From contig JAPFCT010000405.1 in NCBI GenBank assembly GCA_026169575.1, positions 1 to 19,591 of the forward strand: 19,591 bases of DNA. Reading direction: 5' to 3'. The notes under the pieces are model-generated. The model was not told where the DNA came from and made no database searches. It was given only the letters and a program-made list of their open reading frames with translations. The translations under genes and the position numbers were made by a program. Of the stretch, positions 7,864 to 15,392 are shown one piece after another. Source of the DNA: Faecalimonas sp. Its GTDB lineage: Bacteria > Bacillota_A > Clostridia > Lachnospirales > Lachnospiraceae. Position 1 is the stretch's first letter; the number at the start of each line of letters is the position of its first letter.

Positions 7864-8131
7864 TTGAAAAATCGGGAAAGTTTCTGCAGCAGAAGGAGCG
7901 GGGATGCATGTGTTGATGGTTTTTAAGAAATATTAAGAAAAAATAAAAAGAAATGTAAAGAGTTTTTTGTATCGTAGAAAGAAAGCGGGGTTTCTGACGG
8001 AAAAGTGACGTGTATCACAACTCGTACCACAAAATATCCGGTATAACATATAACTGTATTTTAAGATCAGGAAGTAATTGCTCCCCTCAGGGCATCTTGA
8101 TATTGCGGTACGGTTGTAAAAGAGAGGGGAA
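7864..8131. other. Stretch of about 270 bases without a recognisable gene
   Basis: It lies between the pot operon promoter and the aroC terminator. I see a small perfect palindrome TTCTGCAGCAGAA (7882-7894), a ten-codon frame (7904-7936) with a good Shine-Dalgarno, A-rich sequence around 7920-7960, and a 7-bp pair TCCCCTC/GAGGGGA (8082-8088 with 8124-8130) enclosing a long loop. None of these is enough to call an RNA gene or protein. Confidence 0.5.
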
Positions 8132-8160
8132 GATGATCAGCCAGTGACAGGCAGATCATC
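8132..8160 (-). terminator. Hairpin at the aroC stop codon, probable terminator
   Basis: GATGATCaGCC (8132-8142) and GGCaGATCATC (8150-8160) pair over 10 of 11 positions around a seven-base loop. The hairpin overlaps the aroC TGA. On the minus strand it is followed by a pyrimidine-rich TTCCCCTCTCTTTT rather than a clean T-run, so termination may be inefficient. Confidence 0.55.
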
Positions 8161-9256
8161 TCTCATAAAAGGAAAGAATCTTATCCAGCCTTGCGCTCAT
8201 ATTGGCAAAAAGAAGGTCGGTCAGTGTCAGTGCGACCATTGACTCTACGACAACAACTGCGCGCGGCACAATGATCGGGTCATGGCGTCCGTGAATGGAA
8301 AGCTCTATATTTTCAGAAGCAGTTGTCACAGTCTGCTGCGGCTGTGAGATCGAAGGGGTCGGCTTTACTGCGGCGCGCAGAAGAATGTCTGATCCATCAC
8401 TCATTCCACCGAGGATCCCGCCGGAATGATTGGTGATCTTTGAGACAGTACCGTTTTCGCAGGTGAATCCATCGTTGTTGATGCTGCCCCGGGAAGCGGC
8501 GGCATGAAATCCATCTCCGATCTCCACGCCTTTGACTGCTCCGATTGACATAATGGCTTTTGCAAGACAGGCATCCAGTTTTTCAAAGACCGGTTCTCCG
8601 ATCCCGGCGGGTATTCCGTGCACCGTGCATTCGATGATCCCTCCCGCAGAATCCTGATGCTCAATACAGTCTTTTAAGTATATTTCTGCCTGACTGGCAT
8701 ATGTATTATTAGGCATATACAGAGCATTTTCCATGATCTCCGTCATGCGGTATTCTGCTGTCGGGACTGTGACGGGACCGATCGAACTGGCATAGGCAGT
8801 GACTGTGATCCCCATTTCGGAGAGCAGCTTCGATGCGATAGCCCCGGCAGCGACCCGGCCGATCGTCTCTCTGCCGGAGGAGCGTCCTCCTCCGCGATAA
8901 TCCCGGAATCCATATTTGCTGTCGAACGTAAAGTCAGCGTGTCCGGGGCGGTAGCAGGAAGCGATGTTTCCATAATCTCTGGAGCGCTGATCCTGGTTGC
9001 GGACGATCAGTGAGATCGGGGTCCCAGTAGTCTTTCCTTCAAAGATGCCGGACAAAATCTCGACTTGATCGGATTCTTGTCTCTGTGTTGTGTAGCGGCT
9101 CTGTCCAGGTCTTCTGCGGTCAAGAAAACACTGGATCTCCTTTGCAGAAAGTGTAAGTCCGGCAGGGCATCCATCGATCACGACGCCGATCGCCGGACCG
9201 TGAGATTCTCCCCAGGTTGTGATGCGGAATGAATTTCCAAAATAGGAACCAGCCAT
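8156..9256 (-). CDS. aroC: Chorismate synthase
   Basis: The last enzyme of the shikimate pathway, converting 5-enolpyruvylshikimate-3-phosphate to chorismate with reduced FMN; cytoplasmic. The 366-residue product has the family's usual size. It begins [20 protein letters not shown], in which GESHGPAIG is a signature; [27 protein letters not shown] and the late [20 protein letters not shown] are also hallmark segments binding FMN and substrate. The ATG at 9256 is chosen because AAAGGAG (9266-9272) sits nine bases upstream; an upstream TTG at 9280 would place that site inside the gene. It stands alone, with no other aro genes in the window, its own promoter (9304-9332) and a hairpin at its stop codon. 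The inverted repeat 9274-9302 in its leader hints at specific control. Confidence 0.95.
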   Translation of the reverse strand: MAGSYFGNSFRITTWGESHGPAIGVVIDGCPAGLTLSAKEIQCFLDRRRPGQSRYTTQRQESDQVEILSGIFEGKTTGTPISLIVRNQDQRSRDYGNIASCYRPGHADFTFDSKYGFRDYRGGGRSSGRETIGRVAAGAIASKLLSEMGITVTAYASSIGPVTVPTAEYRMTEIMENALYMPNNTYASQAEIYLKDCIEHQDSAGGIIECTVHGIPAGIGEPVFEKLDACLAKAIMSIGAVKGVEIGDGFHAAASRGSINNDGFTCENGTVSKITNHSGGILGGMSDGSDILLRAAVKPTPSISQPQQTVTTASENIELSIHGRHDPIIVPRAVVVVESMVALTLTDLLFANMSARLDKILSFYER

Positions 9257-9265
9257 ATAGTAAAA

Positions 9266-9272
9266 CTCCTTT
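9266..9272 (-). promoter_or_regulatory. Ribosome binding site of aroC
   Basis: AAAGGAG on the minus strand, nine bases before the ATG at 9256, fixes the start. It begins one base after the inverted repeat 9274-9302, so a hairpin there could affect ribosome access. Confidence 0.7.
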
Positions 9273-9273
9273 C

Positions 9274-9302
9274 GTGACAAAAATATTACAAACTTTTGTC
9301 AC
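9274..9302. promoter_or_regulatory. Perfect 9-bp inverted repeat in the aroC leader
   Basis: GTGACAAAA (9274-9282) and TTTTGTCAC (9294-9302) are exact reverse complements with an 11-base centre. The right arm sits just downstream of the aroC -10 box, across the expected transcript start, and the left arm ends one base before the Shine-Dalgarno. It could be a repressor operator or, if transcription starts at its edge, a 5' hairpin in the mRNA. Confidence 0.6.
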
Positions 9303-9303
9303 T

Positions 9304-9332
9304 ATTATATAAGAAGTTAAAAAAAGTGGCAA
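9304..9332 (-). promoter_or_regulatory. Sigma-A type promoter of aroC
   Basis: The minus strand carries TTGCCA (9327-9332), a 17-base spacer and consensus TATAAT (9304-9309). The predicted start is near 9297, giving a leader of about 40 bases. Confidence 0.78.
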
Positions 9333-9415
9333 TGCTTATTTTATACTGTACTTTTAGAAAGGGACGTATTATAATGTTTACTAGATATTGTTTAGAGAAA
9401 GGAAATGGATACTAT

Positions 9416-11254
9416 ATGGGCGGTACGAATGATAAGAGAAGACGCCAGGGATCTGCGGGAAAGCGCGCGGACCAGCGTACAGATGACATAGAATATTTTG
9501 CATATCGTCTGGATGATAGTCCGGGGGAAGAGGAACCTGAAGGGAAGATAGATCAGAAAGAAAAGAGGAGCAAAAGGCCGCGTCCGCAGCGCTCAGAGCT
9601 TCAGAAAGCGCAGTTTACATCGGAACTTCCAAAAGAGATCCGGGAGCAGAGAGGAAAGAATCTTCAGAAACGAAGAACCGGGAATAAGCAGGAGCAAAGT
9701 CAGGGGCAGAGAAAGCATCCACAGAGATCCGGTCAGGAAGGAGCTGCGGGAGGTCATGCAGGAAAGCAGAGCGGGCAAAGAAGCAGCGACCATGTGAGAA
9801 GGACGGCATCCGCACAGCCGGAAGCGGGACACGGAAGAAGTGAAAAAGGGAAAGAGAAGTTCAGGAAGACGGTATTGTTTGCAGGGGGAGGCATTCTTGG
9901 GGTGCTGCTGCTTGTTTATCTTGGATTTGCGTTCTATTTTACAAACCATTTCTATTTCAATACAACGATCAACGGAAACGATTTTTCCGGGAAGTCAGTA
10001 AAAGAAGTAGAAGCGTATATGGAAAAGCAGGTAAAAGGCTATACACTCACGTTAAAAGAGAATGACGGCGGTACAGAGGCTATCAGTGGAGAGGATATTT
10101 CCCTGGAATACCTTCCGGGTAAGGAACTGGAGAAGATCGTGAAAGACCAGAATGCACTTCTGTGGATCCGTGCACTGTTCCAAAAAGGAAGTGCAGAGGC
10201 GAAAGTTGGGGTAAAGTATGATGAAGCAGCTCTGGATGGGCTGATCAGTGGCCTTCAGTGCATGAAGCCGGAGAATCAGACACCGTCTGTCTCTGCGAAG
10301 CCTACCCTTGACGGCAATGAATTTGTGGTCGCGAAGGAAGTAGTTGGCACGCAGCTTGACCAGGAAGTGTTCAGACAGAAGATCAAAGAGAAGATCAATG
10401 GATTTCAGCATGAGATCGATCTGGAGAAGGAAGGATGCTATATTAAGCCGAAATTCACAGAGAAGTCACCGGAAGTCACTGCTGCAAAAGACAAGATGAA
10501 TTCGTATCTCGGAGGTACGGTTACCTATCAGATGGGACCGACACCGGAAGGAATCGACCGGGCGAAGCTTGCAGAGTGGGTGACCGTGGATGACAATATG
10601 AATGTGACCTTTAATACAGATGGAATTTCCGGGTATGTGAGAGATCTGGCTTCCAGATATGATACGGTAGGGAAGACAAGAAGCTTTACGACACCGACCG
10701 GAAAAGCCGCAACTGTATCCGGGGGAACTTATGGATGGAGCATTGATGAGGCGGCGGAAATTGAGCAGCTCAAATCAGATATCGCAGGCGGACAGCCGGT
10801 TCAGAGAGAGCCAGTCTATGAGCAGCGGGCGGCATCTTTTGGACCGACAGACTGGGGAAATACTTATGCGGAAGTAGATTTATCCGCACAGCATATGTGG
10901 TATATCCAGGATGGAGCAGTTGTGTTAGAAACAGATATCGTATCAGGGCTTCCGACACCGGACAGAATTACGCCGGAAGGAGTCTATGATGTACTCTATA
11001 AGGAGAGTCCGTCAGTTCTTGTCGGGGAAAAGGATCCGGATACCGGACAGCCGATCTATGAGACAGAAGTCAGATACTGGATGCAGTTTACATGGAGCGG
11101 AGTCGGATTTCATGATGCAGACTGGCAGACGGCATTTGGAGGCAGCCGGTACCAGAGTTACGGTTCTCATGGATGTATCAACATGCCGATCGACAAGGCA
11201 GGACAGCTGCTGAATCTGATCAGCGCAGGAGTTCCGGTCATTTGTCATTACTAA
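9416..11254 (+). CDS. Membrane-anchored L,D-transpeptidase (YkuD family)
   Basis: A peptidoglycan cross-linking enzyme of about 612 residues. Residues 1-150 are a very polar cytoplasmic tail rich in Arg, Lys, Gln, Gly and Glu. One transmembrane helix lies at about 153-176. An extracellular region of about 300 residues follows, containing NGNDFSGKSVKEVEAYM and a second related segment, consistent with the peptidoglycan-binding_4 domains usually paired with this family. The C-terminal YkuD domain has GVGFHDADW (H566) and SYGSHGCINMP (H585, catalytic C587). The enzyme makes 3-3 cross-links or attaches substituents using tetrapeptide donors. The start is uncertain: ATG 9416 follows AGAAAGGAA at a rather long distance, while ATG 9374 (MFTRYCLEKG) follows AAAGGG. 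No strong plus-strand promoter was found upstream; TATAAT at 9370-9375 has only a weak -35. tgt follows 17 bases later. Confidence 0.9.
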   Translation: MGGTNDKRRRQGSAGKRADQRTDDIEYFAYRLDDSPGEEEPEGKIDQKEKRSKRPRPQRSELQKAQFTSELPKEIREQRGKNLQKRRTGNKQEQSQGQRKHPQRSGQEGAAGGHAGKQSGQRSSDHVRRTASAQPEAGHGRSEKGKEKFRKTVLFAGGGILGVLLLVYLGFAFYFTNHFYFNTTINGNDFSGKSVKEVEAYMEKQVKGYTLTLKENDGGTEAISGEDISLEYLPGKELEKIVKDQNALLWIRALFQKGSAEAKVGVKYDEAALDGLISGLQCMKPENQTPSVSAKPTLDGNEFVVAKEVVGTQLDQEVFRQKIKEKINGFQHEIDLEKEGCYIKPKFTEKSPEVTAAKDKMNSYLGGTVTYQMGPTPEGIDRAKLAEWVTVDDNMNVTFNTDGISGYVRDLASRYDTVGKTRSFTTPTGKAATVSGGTYGWSIDEAAEIEQLKSDIAGGQPVQREPVYEQRAASFGPTDWGNTYAEVDLSAQHMWYIQDGAVVLETDIVSGLPTPDRITPEGVYDVLYKESPSVLVGEKDPDTGQPIYETEVRYWMQFTWSGVGFHDADWQTAFGGSRYQSYGSHGCINMPIDKAGQLLNLISAGVPVICHY

Positions 11255-11271
11255 ATCAGAGGAGAAAAAAG

Positions 11272-12405
11272 ATGTATCAGTTAATAAAAAGAGACGGTCT
11301 TGCCAAGAGGGGAAGACTCAAAACAGTACACGGTGTGATCGAGACACCGGTATTTATGAACGTGGGAACAGCGGCGGCGATCAAAGGCGCTGTCTCCACC
11401 GAAGACCTTCAGGGAATCAAGACGCAGGTAGAACTCTCGAATACTTATCATCTCCATGTAAGACCGGGAGATGAGGTAGTCAAAAAGCTTGGGGGACTGC
11501 ACAAATTTATGGTGTGGGACAAACCGATCCTGACAGACTCCGGCGGATTTCAGGTGTTTTCGCTTGCCGGACTCAGAAAGATCAAGGAAGAGGGTGTTTA
11601 TTTCCATTCCCATATTGATGGGAAGAAGATTTTCATGGGACCGGAGGAGAGTATGCAGATCCAGTCCAATCTGGCTTCTACGATCGCGATGGCATTTGAC
11701 GAATGTCCGTCAAGTGTGGCAGACCGCAATTATATCCAGCATTCGGTAGACCGCACGGTGCGCTGGCTGGAGCGCTGCAAAAAAGAGATGGCAAGACTGA
11801 ACAGTCTGGAAGATACGATCAATAAGCAGCAGATGCTGTTCGGGATCAATCAGGGAGGAATCTATGAGGACATCCGGATCGAACATGCGAAACGGATCGC
11901 GGAACTTGATCTGGACGGGTATGCGCTCGGAGGACTGGCAGTGGGAGAATCCCACGAGGATATGTACCAGATCATTGAGGCGACGGTTCCTTATCTTCCG
12001 CAGGACAAGCCTACGTATCTGATGGGAGTTGGAACGCCGGCAAATATCCTTGAGGCGGTCGACAGAGGTGTGGATTTCTTTGACTGTGTTTACCCAAGCA
12101 GAAACGGAAGACACGGGCATGTTTACACGAATCATGGAAAGATGAATCTGTTCAATGCGAAGTATGAACTGGATGACAGACCGATCGAGGAAGGTTGTCA
12201 GTGTCCGGCATGCCGCAAATACAGCAGAGCGTATATCCGCCATCTGCTGAAAGCAAAAGAGATGCTCGGTATGCGTCTGTGCGTGCTCCATAATCTTTAC
12301 TTCTATAATAATATGATGGAAGAGATCCGCACAGCGATCGAGGAAGGAAGATATAAAGAATACAAGAAACAGAAGCTGGAAGGATTCACACGCGGGCAGA
12401 TATAA
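11272..12405 (+). CDS. tgt: tRNA-guanine transglycosylase
   Basis: Exchanges guanine-34 in the anticodon of Asp, Asn, His and Tyr tRNAs for a queuosine precursor. The 377-residue length is typical. Visible active-site elements are LTDSGGFQVFSL (D89), FDECPS (D143, C145), GGLAVGE (V224) and FDCVYPSRNGRHG, with D271 as the expected nucleophile. The zinc site is C309-x-C311-x2-C314 with H340, the spacing found in the characterised Zymomonas enzyme. C145 and V224 match the bacterial preQ1-type pocket, although some clostridial enzymes are reported to use queuine instead. The ATG at 11272 has GGAG (11261-11264) seven bases upstream; an in-frame ATG at 11173 lies inside the preceding gene and is rejected. 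The gene probably shares the transcript of the L,D-transpeptidase. No terminator is obvious before yajC. Confidence 0.95.
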   Translation: MYQLIKRDGLAKRGRLKTVHGVIETPVFMNVGTAAAIKGAVSTEDLQGIKTQVELSNTYHLHVRPGDEVVKKLGGLHKFMVWDKPILTDSGGFQVFSLAGLRKIKEEGVYFHSHIDGKKIFMGPEESMQIQSNLASTIAMAFDECPSSVADRNYIQHSVDRTVRWLERCKKEMARLNSLEDTINKQQMLFGINQGGIYEDIRIEHAKRIAELDLDGYALGGLAVGESHEDMYQIIEATVPYLPQDKPTYLMGVGTPANILEAVDRGVDFFDCVYPSRNGRHGHVYTNHGKMNLFNAKYELDDRPIEEGCQCPACRKYSRAYIRHLLKAKEMLGMRLCVLHNLYFYNNMMEEIRTAIEEGRYKEYKKQKLEGFTRGQI

Positions 12406-12432
12406 ACAAATCATAAAATTTCTAAAAATAGC

Positions 12433-12461
12433 TTGATGTCTCCGTAGAAATTGTGTATCAT
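12433..12461 (+). promoter_or_regulatory. Promoter of yajC
   Basis: TTGATG (12433-12438), a 17-base spacer and TATCAT (12456-12461), each close to consensus, lie 39 bases before the yajC ATG. Confidence 0.65.
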
Positions 12462-12500
12462 AGCAATAGTGCTTAAATGAGAAGTAGGAGGATTTTTAGT

Positions 12501-12806
12501 ATGAATGGTTTATTAGCGTCAGGTGGAGCTGGTGGAATGTTTTCCATTATCTTAGTGTATGCAGTACTGATCGGAGGTATGTGGTTCTTTCTGTTCCGTC
12601 CACAGAGAAAAGAGCAGAAGAGAATTCAGGCGATGGTTGCTTCGATGGAAGTAGGGGATACAGTACTGACTACAAGCGGATTTTATGGTGTACTGATCGA
12701 TATCACAGATGATGATGTGATCGTAGAATTTGGAAATAACAGAAACTGTCGTATTCCGATGCAGAAATCTGCAATTATCCAGGTAGAAAAAGTAAACGAA
12801 GAATAA
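12501..12806 (+). CDS. yajC: Sec translocon accessory subunit YajC
   Basis: A small membrane protein (101 residues) that associates with SecDF and YidC in protein export. One transmembrane helix covers about residues 13-32 and is followed by the diagnostic FRPQRKEQKR. The cytoplasmic domain has VGDTVLTTSGFYGVL and the closing QKSAIIQV strand. The ATG at 12501 follows TAGGAGG (12485-12491) at nine bases; an in-frame start at 12477 would swallow that site. In many clostridia yajC sits next to tgt, as here, and often near secDF. In this window no secD or secF follows; the gene has its own promoter and a strong terminator, so it appears to be expressed as a single unit. Confidence 0.92.
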   Translation: MNGLLASGGAGGMFSIILVYAVLIGGMWFFLFRPQRKEQKRIQAMVASMEVGDTVLTTSGFYGVLIDITDDDVIVEFGNNRNCRIPMQKSAIIQVEKVNEE

Positions 12807-12830
12807 TCAGAAGAATAATGATAGGGAAGG

Positions 12831-12885
12831 AAATACCTTTCATGCCGGTCAGACAAGAAGACGTCAGGTGTGGAGGGTATTTTTT
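12831..12885 (+). terminator. Rho-independent terminator of yajC
   Basis: AAATACCTTTCATGCC (12831-12846) and GGTGTGGAGGGTATTT (12867-12882) pair over all 16 positions if G-U pairs are allowed, around a 20-base loop, and run into a six-T tract (12880-12885). Confidence 0.8.
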
Positions 12886-12958
12886 CTGCATAAAAAATAT
12901 TTGGGGAGCGTCAGGTCAGAAAAAATATAATTCGTGTGAAAATGCGAAGGGAATTCGA

Positions 12959-12987
12959 TTGCAGTCGGATGGAAAGTTGTGTATACT
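12959..12987 (+). promoter_or_regulatory. Promoter of the polysaccharide deacetylase gene
   Basis: TTGCAG (12959-12964), a 17-base spacer and TATACT (12982-12987) lie 48 bases before the ATG. Confidence 0.7.
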
Positions 12988-13035
12988 AAAAGAAAAACAT
13001 ACATTTTTACACAAGATTTAGGGGGTACATAGGTT

Positions 13036-14370
13036 ATGAGGCAGATAAAGCGCGCGCGCAAGAGGGAGCGCGTGAAGAAAAAACTGATCAGCATAGCAGT
13101 GCTCTGTCTGCTGTCAGTCATCTTATTCAGTACGGCAGCAGCTTCAGAAAAGAGCGGGCTGGCTGTGATCTCACTGGAAGCAAAATCCGAGACGATGTAT
13201 CAGGACAGCGAGATGCCAAAGTTTTCCGTAGATGTCCGTGGAGAAGGCGCGATGAAGACGGTGCTGGATGAACAGAAGAAGTATACAGCGCAGGATTTTA
13301 TGGAAAGTCTGCAGGAGGGAAAGGATTATACGCTGCAGTGTGAGTCGGACGGGACAAAAGAAGGTACATTTCCGATCAGGATCCATCTTTCAGACGAATT
13401 GAAAAAGAAGCTGGAAGGAGAACTGGCGCAGGAAGTATTTTTTGAGACGCGGGACGCGGTATTGACCGTGAAAAATAAATACGGAGAGTGGGATGGCAAG
13501 AAATTCAAACAGCCAGATGGAACTTATGTACAAAATGGCTGGGTGGAAGATGACGGGGAGAAATATTACTTTGATGCAGATGGAAATATGGTGACCGGGG
13601 AACTACGGATCGGTGTGAAGACGTATCAGTTTGCAAAGAATGGAAAGCTGAAGTCAGAAGAAAGTTTGATCGATCCGAATAAGCCGATGATCGCATTGAC
13701 GTTTGACGATGGGCCGGGAAAGCGAACCGGGGAACTGCTCGACCAGCTTGAAAAATATAACTCCAGGGCAACGTTCTTTATGCTGGGCCAGAACGCACAG
13801 AACAATGGCGATCTGATCCGGCGTATGGCAAAGCAGGGATGTGAGCTTTCCAATCACTCGATGACACATGCAAACTTATCGACGATGGATCCGGCAGGAA
13901 TCTCAGGTGAGGTGGACGGCACAAATAAAATTATCAATGGATTTGTGGCAAACAGTTCTACAACACTCCGTCCCCCATATGGTGCAGTCAGCGATACGTT
14001 GAAAGGAACTGTAAAGATGCCGTTTATCATGTGGTCTGTGGATACCCTGGACTGGCAGACGAAGAATGCGAAAGCAACCGTAGATACGGTATTAAATACA
14101 GTAAAGGATGGGGACATTGTCCTGATGCATGATATTCACTCGACGACGATCGATGCAGCATTAGAGCTGATTCCAAAACTTGTTGAGCAGGGTTATCAGC
14201 TTGTGACCGTCAGTGAACTTGCAGAGGCGAGAGGGGTTACGCTGGAAAATGGACACCAGTATTATTCATTCCCTCCGGGAGCTGCTGAGTCCGGTGAAGC
14301 GAAAGTACAGCCGCAGGAGGAGGTATTTGAAGGCGAATATCATCACGAGGCAGTAAGCGAAGAGCAGTAG
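13036..14370 (+). CDS. Secreted polysaccharide (peptidoglycan-type) deacetylase with cell-wall-binding repeat
   Basis: A carbohydrate esterase 4 (NodB-fold) enzyme of 444 residues, probably removing acetyl groups from cell-wall amino sugars. A very basic N-terminus and a hydrophobic segment at about 17-36, ending in AAA, form a signal peptide or anchor. Residues 40-150 are an unassigned domain. Residues 152-206 resemble choline/cell-wall-binding repeats (GTYVQNGWVEDDGEKYYFDADG, then GVKTYQFAKNGKL). The catalytic motifs are all present: TFDDGP (222-227), HSMTH (274-278, metal histidines), RPPYG (312-316), WSVDTLDW (333-340) and LMHDIH (363-368). A hydrophilic Glu-rich tail of about 35 residues ends the protein. 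The ATG at 13036 follows AGGGGG at about ten bases. A HAD phosphatase gene starts 30 bases after the stop with its own ribosome site and is probably co-transcribed. The substrate (GlcNAc or MurNAc) is not determined. Confidence 0.9.
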   Translation: MRQIKRARKRERVKKKLISIAVLCLLSVILFSTAAASEKSGLAVISLEAKSETMYQDSEMPKFSVDVRGEGAMKTVLDEQKKYTAQDFMESLQEGKDYTLQCESDGTKEGTFPIRIHLSDELKKKLEGELAQEVFFETRDAVLTVKNKYGEWDGKKFKQPDGTYVQNGWVEDDGEKYYFDADGNMVTGELRIGVKTYQFAKNGKLKSEESLIDPNKPMIALTFDDGPGKRTGELLDQLEKYNSRATFFMLGQNAQNNGDLIRRMAKQGCELSNHSMTHANLSTMDPAGISGEVDGTNKIINGFVANSSTTLRPPYGAVSDTLKGTVKMPFIMWSVDTLDWQTKNAKATVDTVLNTVKDGDIVLMHDIHSTTIDAALELIPKLVEQGYQLVTVSELAEARGVTLENGHQYYSFPPGAAESGEAKVQPQEEVFEGEYHHEAVSEEQ

Positions 14371-14400
14371 AGGAGAAAATAAATACGAGGAGACAGCTTT

Positions 14401-15177
14401 ATGATCAAAGCAATTTTTTTTGACGTAGATGGTACTTTGCTTTCTCATAAGACGAAGCGAATACCGTCTGATACGGAGTATGCACTGGAGGCGTTGAGGG
14501 AGAAAGGCATAAAAATATTTATGGCTACGGGCAGGCATTTTACAGAACTGTTAAAGCTTCCGGTAAATCATCTGAAATTTGATGGTTACGTTACATTAAA
14601 TGGGCAGTTGTGCCTTGATGAGAATGGGGATATTCTGAGAGAAACACCTTTTGATAAGGAAGTGTCAGAAAGACTGGCATCAATTTTTGAGGCGAAAAGA
14701 TATCCGCTGGCTTTGGTAGAAGCAGAGAAGATCTATATTAATTTTGTAAACGATGAGGTGCGCAAAGCGCTTAGAAAGGTGTCAACATCTGCGCCAGAAA
14801 CAGATTTGTACCGAGGAGGAAAACTTTATCAGGCATCCATCTTCCTGAAAGAAGAGGAAGAGGATTTCCTGGAAGATGCTTTGAAAAAGGAGTGTAAAAT
14901 TGTCAGATGGAATGAGGACGGAGTCGATATTATATCCGCAAGGGGAGGAAAGTCAGAGGGAATCCGGTATTTTTGTGAGCGTTTTGGAATTCGGCAGAAT
15001 GAAGTGATGGCATTCGGGGATGCGGAAAATGATATAGATATGCTGAGGTTTGCACAGATTGGAGTTGCAATGGGAAATGCACAAGATTGTGTGAAAAAGG
15101 AAGCAGATTATGTGACTGCCGATGTAGATGAAGCAGGCATTCAAAACGCGCTTCGTTTTTTTCAGATAATTTCTTAG
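14401..15177 (+). CDS. Cof-type HAD-superfamily phosphatase
   Basis: A 258-residue cytoplasmic hydrolase of the HAD IIB (Cof) type, acting on phosphorylated sugars or cofactors. Motif I FFDVDGTLL gives the nucleophile D8 and D10, motif II is FMATGR (T43), motif III includes K184 in GGKSEGI, and motif IV is GDAENDIDML (206-215). The central cap domain spans roughly residues 85-180, as in YwpJ- and YidA-like enzymes. Sequence alone does not give the substrate. The ATG at 14401 has GAGGAG (14388-14393) seven bases upstream. By eye the gene is more A/T-rich, with looser codon choice (more ttt, aaa, ata) than its neighbours, which may mean lower expression or a separate history. It is the last plus-strand gene before a convergent spacer. 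Confidence 0.87.
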   Translation: MIKAIFFDVDGTLLSHKTKRIPSDTEYALEALREKGIKIFMATGRHFTELLKLPVNHLKFDGYVTLNGQLCLDENGDILRETPFDKEVSERLASIFEAKRYPLALVEAEKIYINFVNDEVRKALRKVSTSAPETDLYRGGKLYQASIFLKEEEEDFLEDALKKECKIVRWNEDGVDIISARGGKSEGIRYFCERFGIRQNEVMAFGDAENDIDMLRFAQIGVAMGNAQDCVKKEADYVTADVDEAGIQNALRFFQIIS

Positions 15178-15392
15178 ACGAAATTCTGTGACTTAGAAGG
15201 TAGTCTGTGACAATGTATAAAATGTATAAAATAGAAACAGTATGTTTACAAAATAAAGTGAGGGAGAGACACGTTGTTTTGTGTCGTCTCCCTCGCAGAT
15301 TCTGTCCAATGTGCAGATTCTTCCCGCCCCTTGCTTTCGCTAAGAGGAGCGTCAAAATTGAGGTTTACATAGTTTTCTCAAACACCGTTTTT
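15178..15392. other. Convergent spacer with short direct repeats and hairpins
   Basis: Between the HAD gene and prs, which converge, lie CTGTGAC twice (15186-15192, 15205-15211), AATGTATAA twice in tandem (15212-15220, 15221-15229), GCAGATTCT twice (15295-15303, 15313-15321) and two hairpins. The density of repeats over 200 bases is unusual for this window, but no gene is convincing. Confidence 0.5.
15260..15294. terminator. Strong hairpin, possible terminator for the prs transcript
   Basis: GAGGGAGAGACAC (15260-15272) pairs with GTGTC-g-TCTCCCTC (15281-15294), giving 13 pairs with one bulged G and an eight-base loop. The minus-strand continuation is A-C-then-TTTATTTTG, only loosely T-rich; the plus-strand side has no T-run. 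It may terminate prs imperfectly or serve another RNA role. Confidence 0.5.

Noticed and set aside
9257..9280. Eight-residue longer aroC from TTG at 9280
   Set aside because: It would place the Shine-Dalgarno and part of the inverted repeat within the coding sequence; the conserved family start is MAGSYFG.
11173..11271. Longer tgt starting inside the L,D-transpeptidase gene
   Set aside because: The ATG at 11272 has a proper ribosome site and matches the family N-terminus; the extension is an out-of-frame reading of the catalytic region upstream.
11710..12414. 234-residue minus-strand frame over tgt
   Set aside because: Antisense to a gene with a complete zinc site and active site; no recognisable domain.
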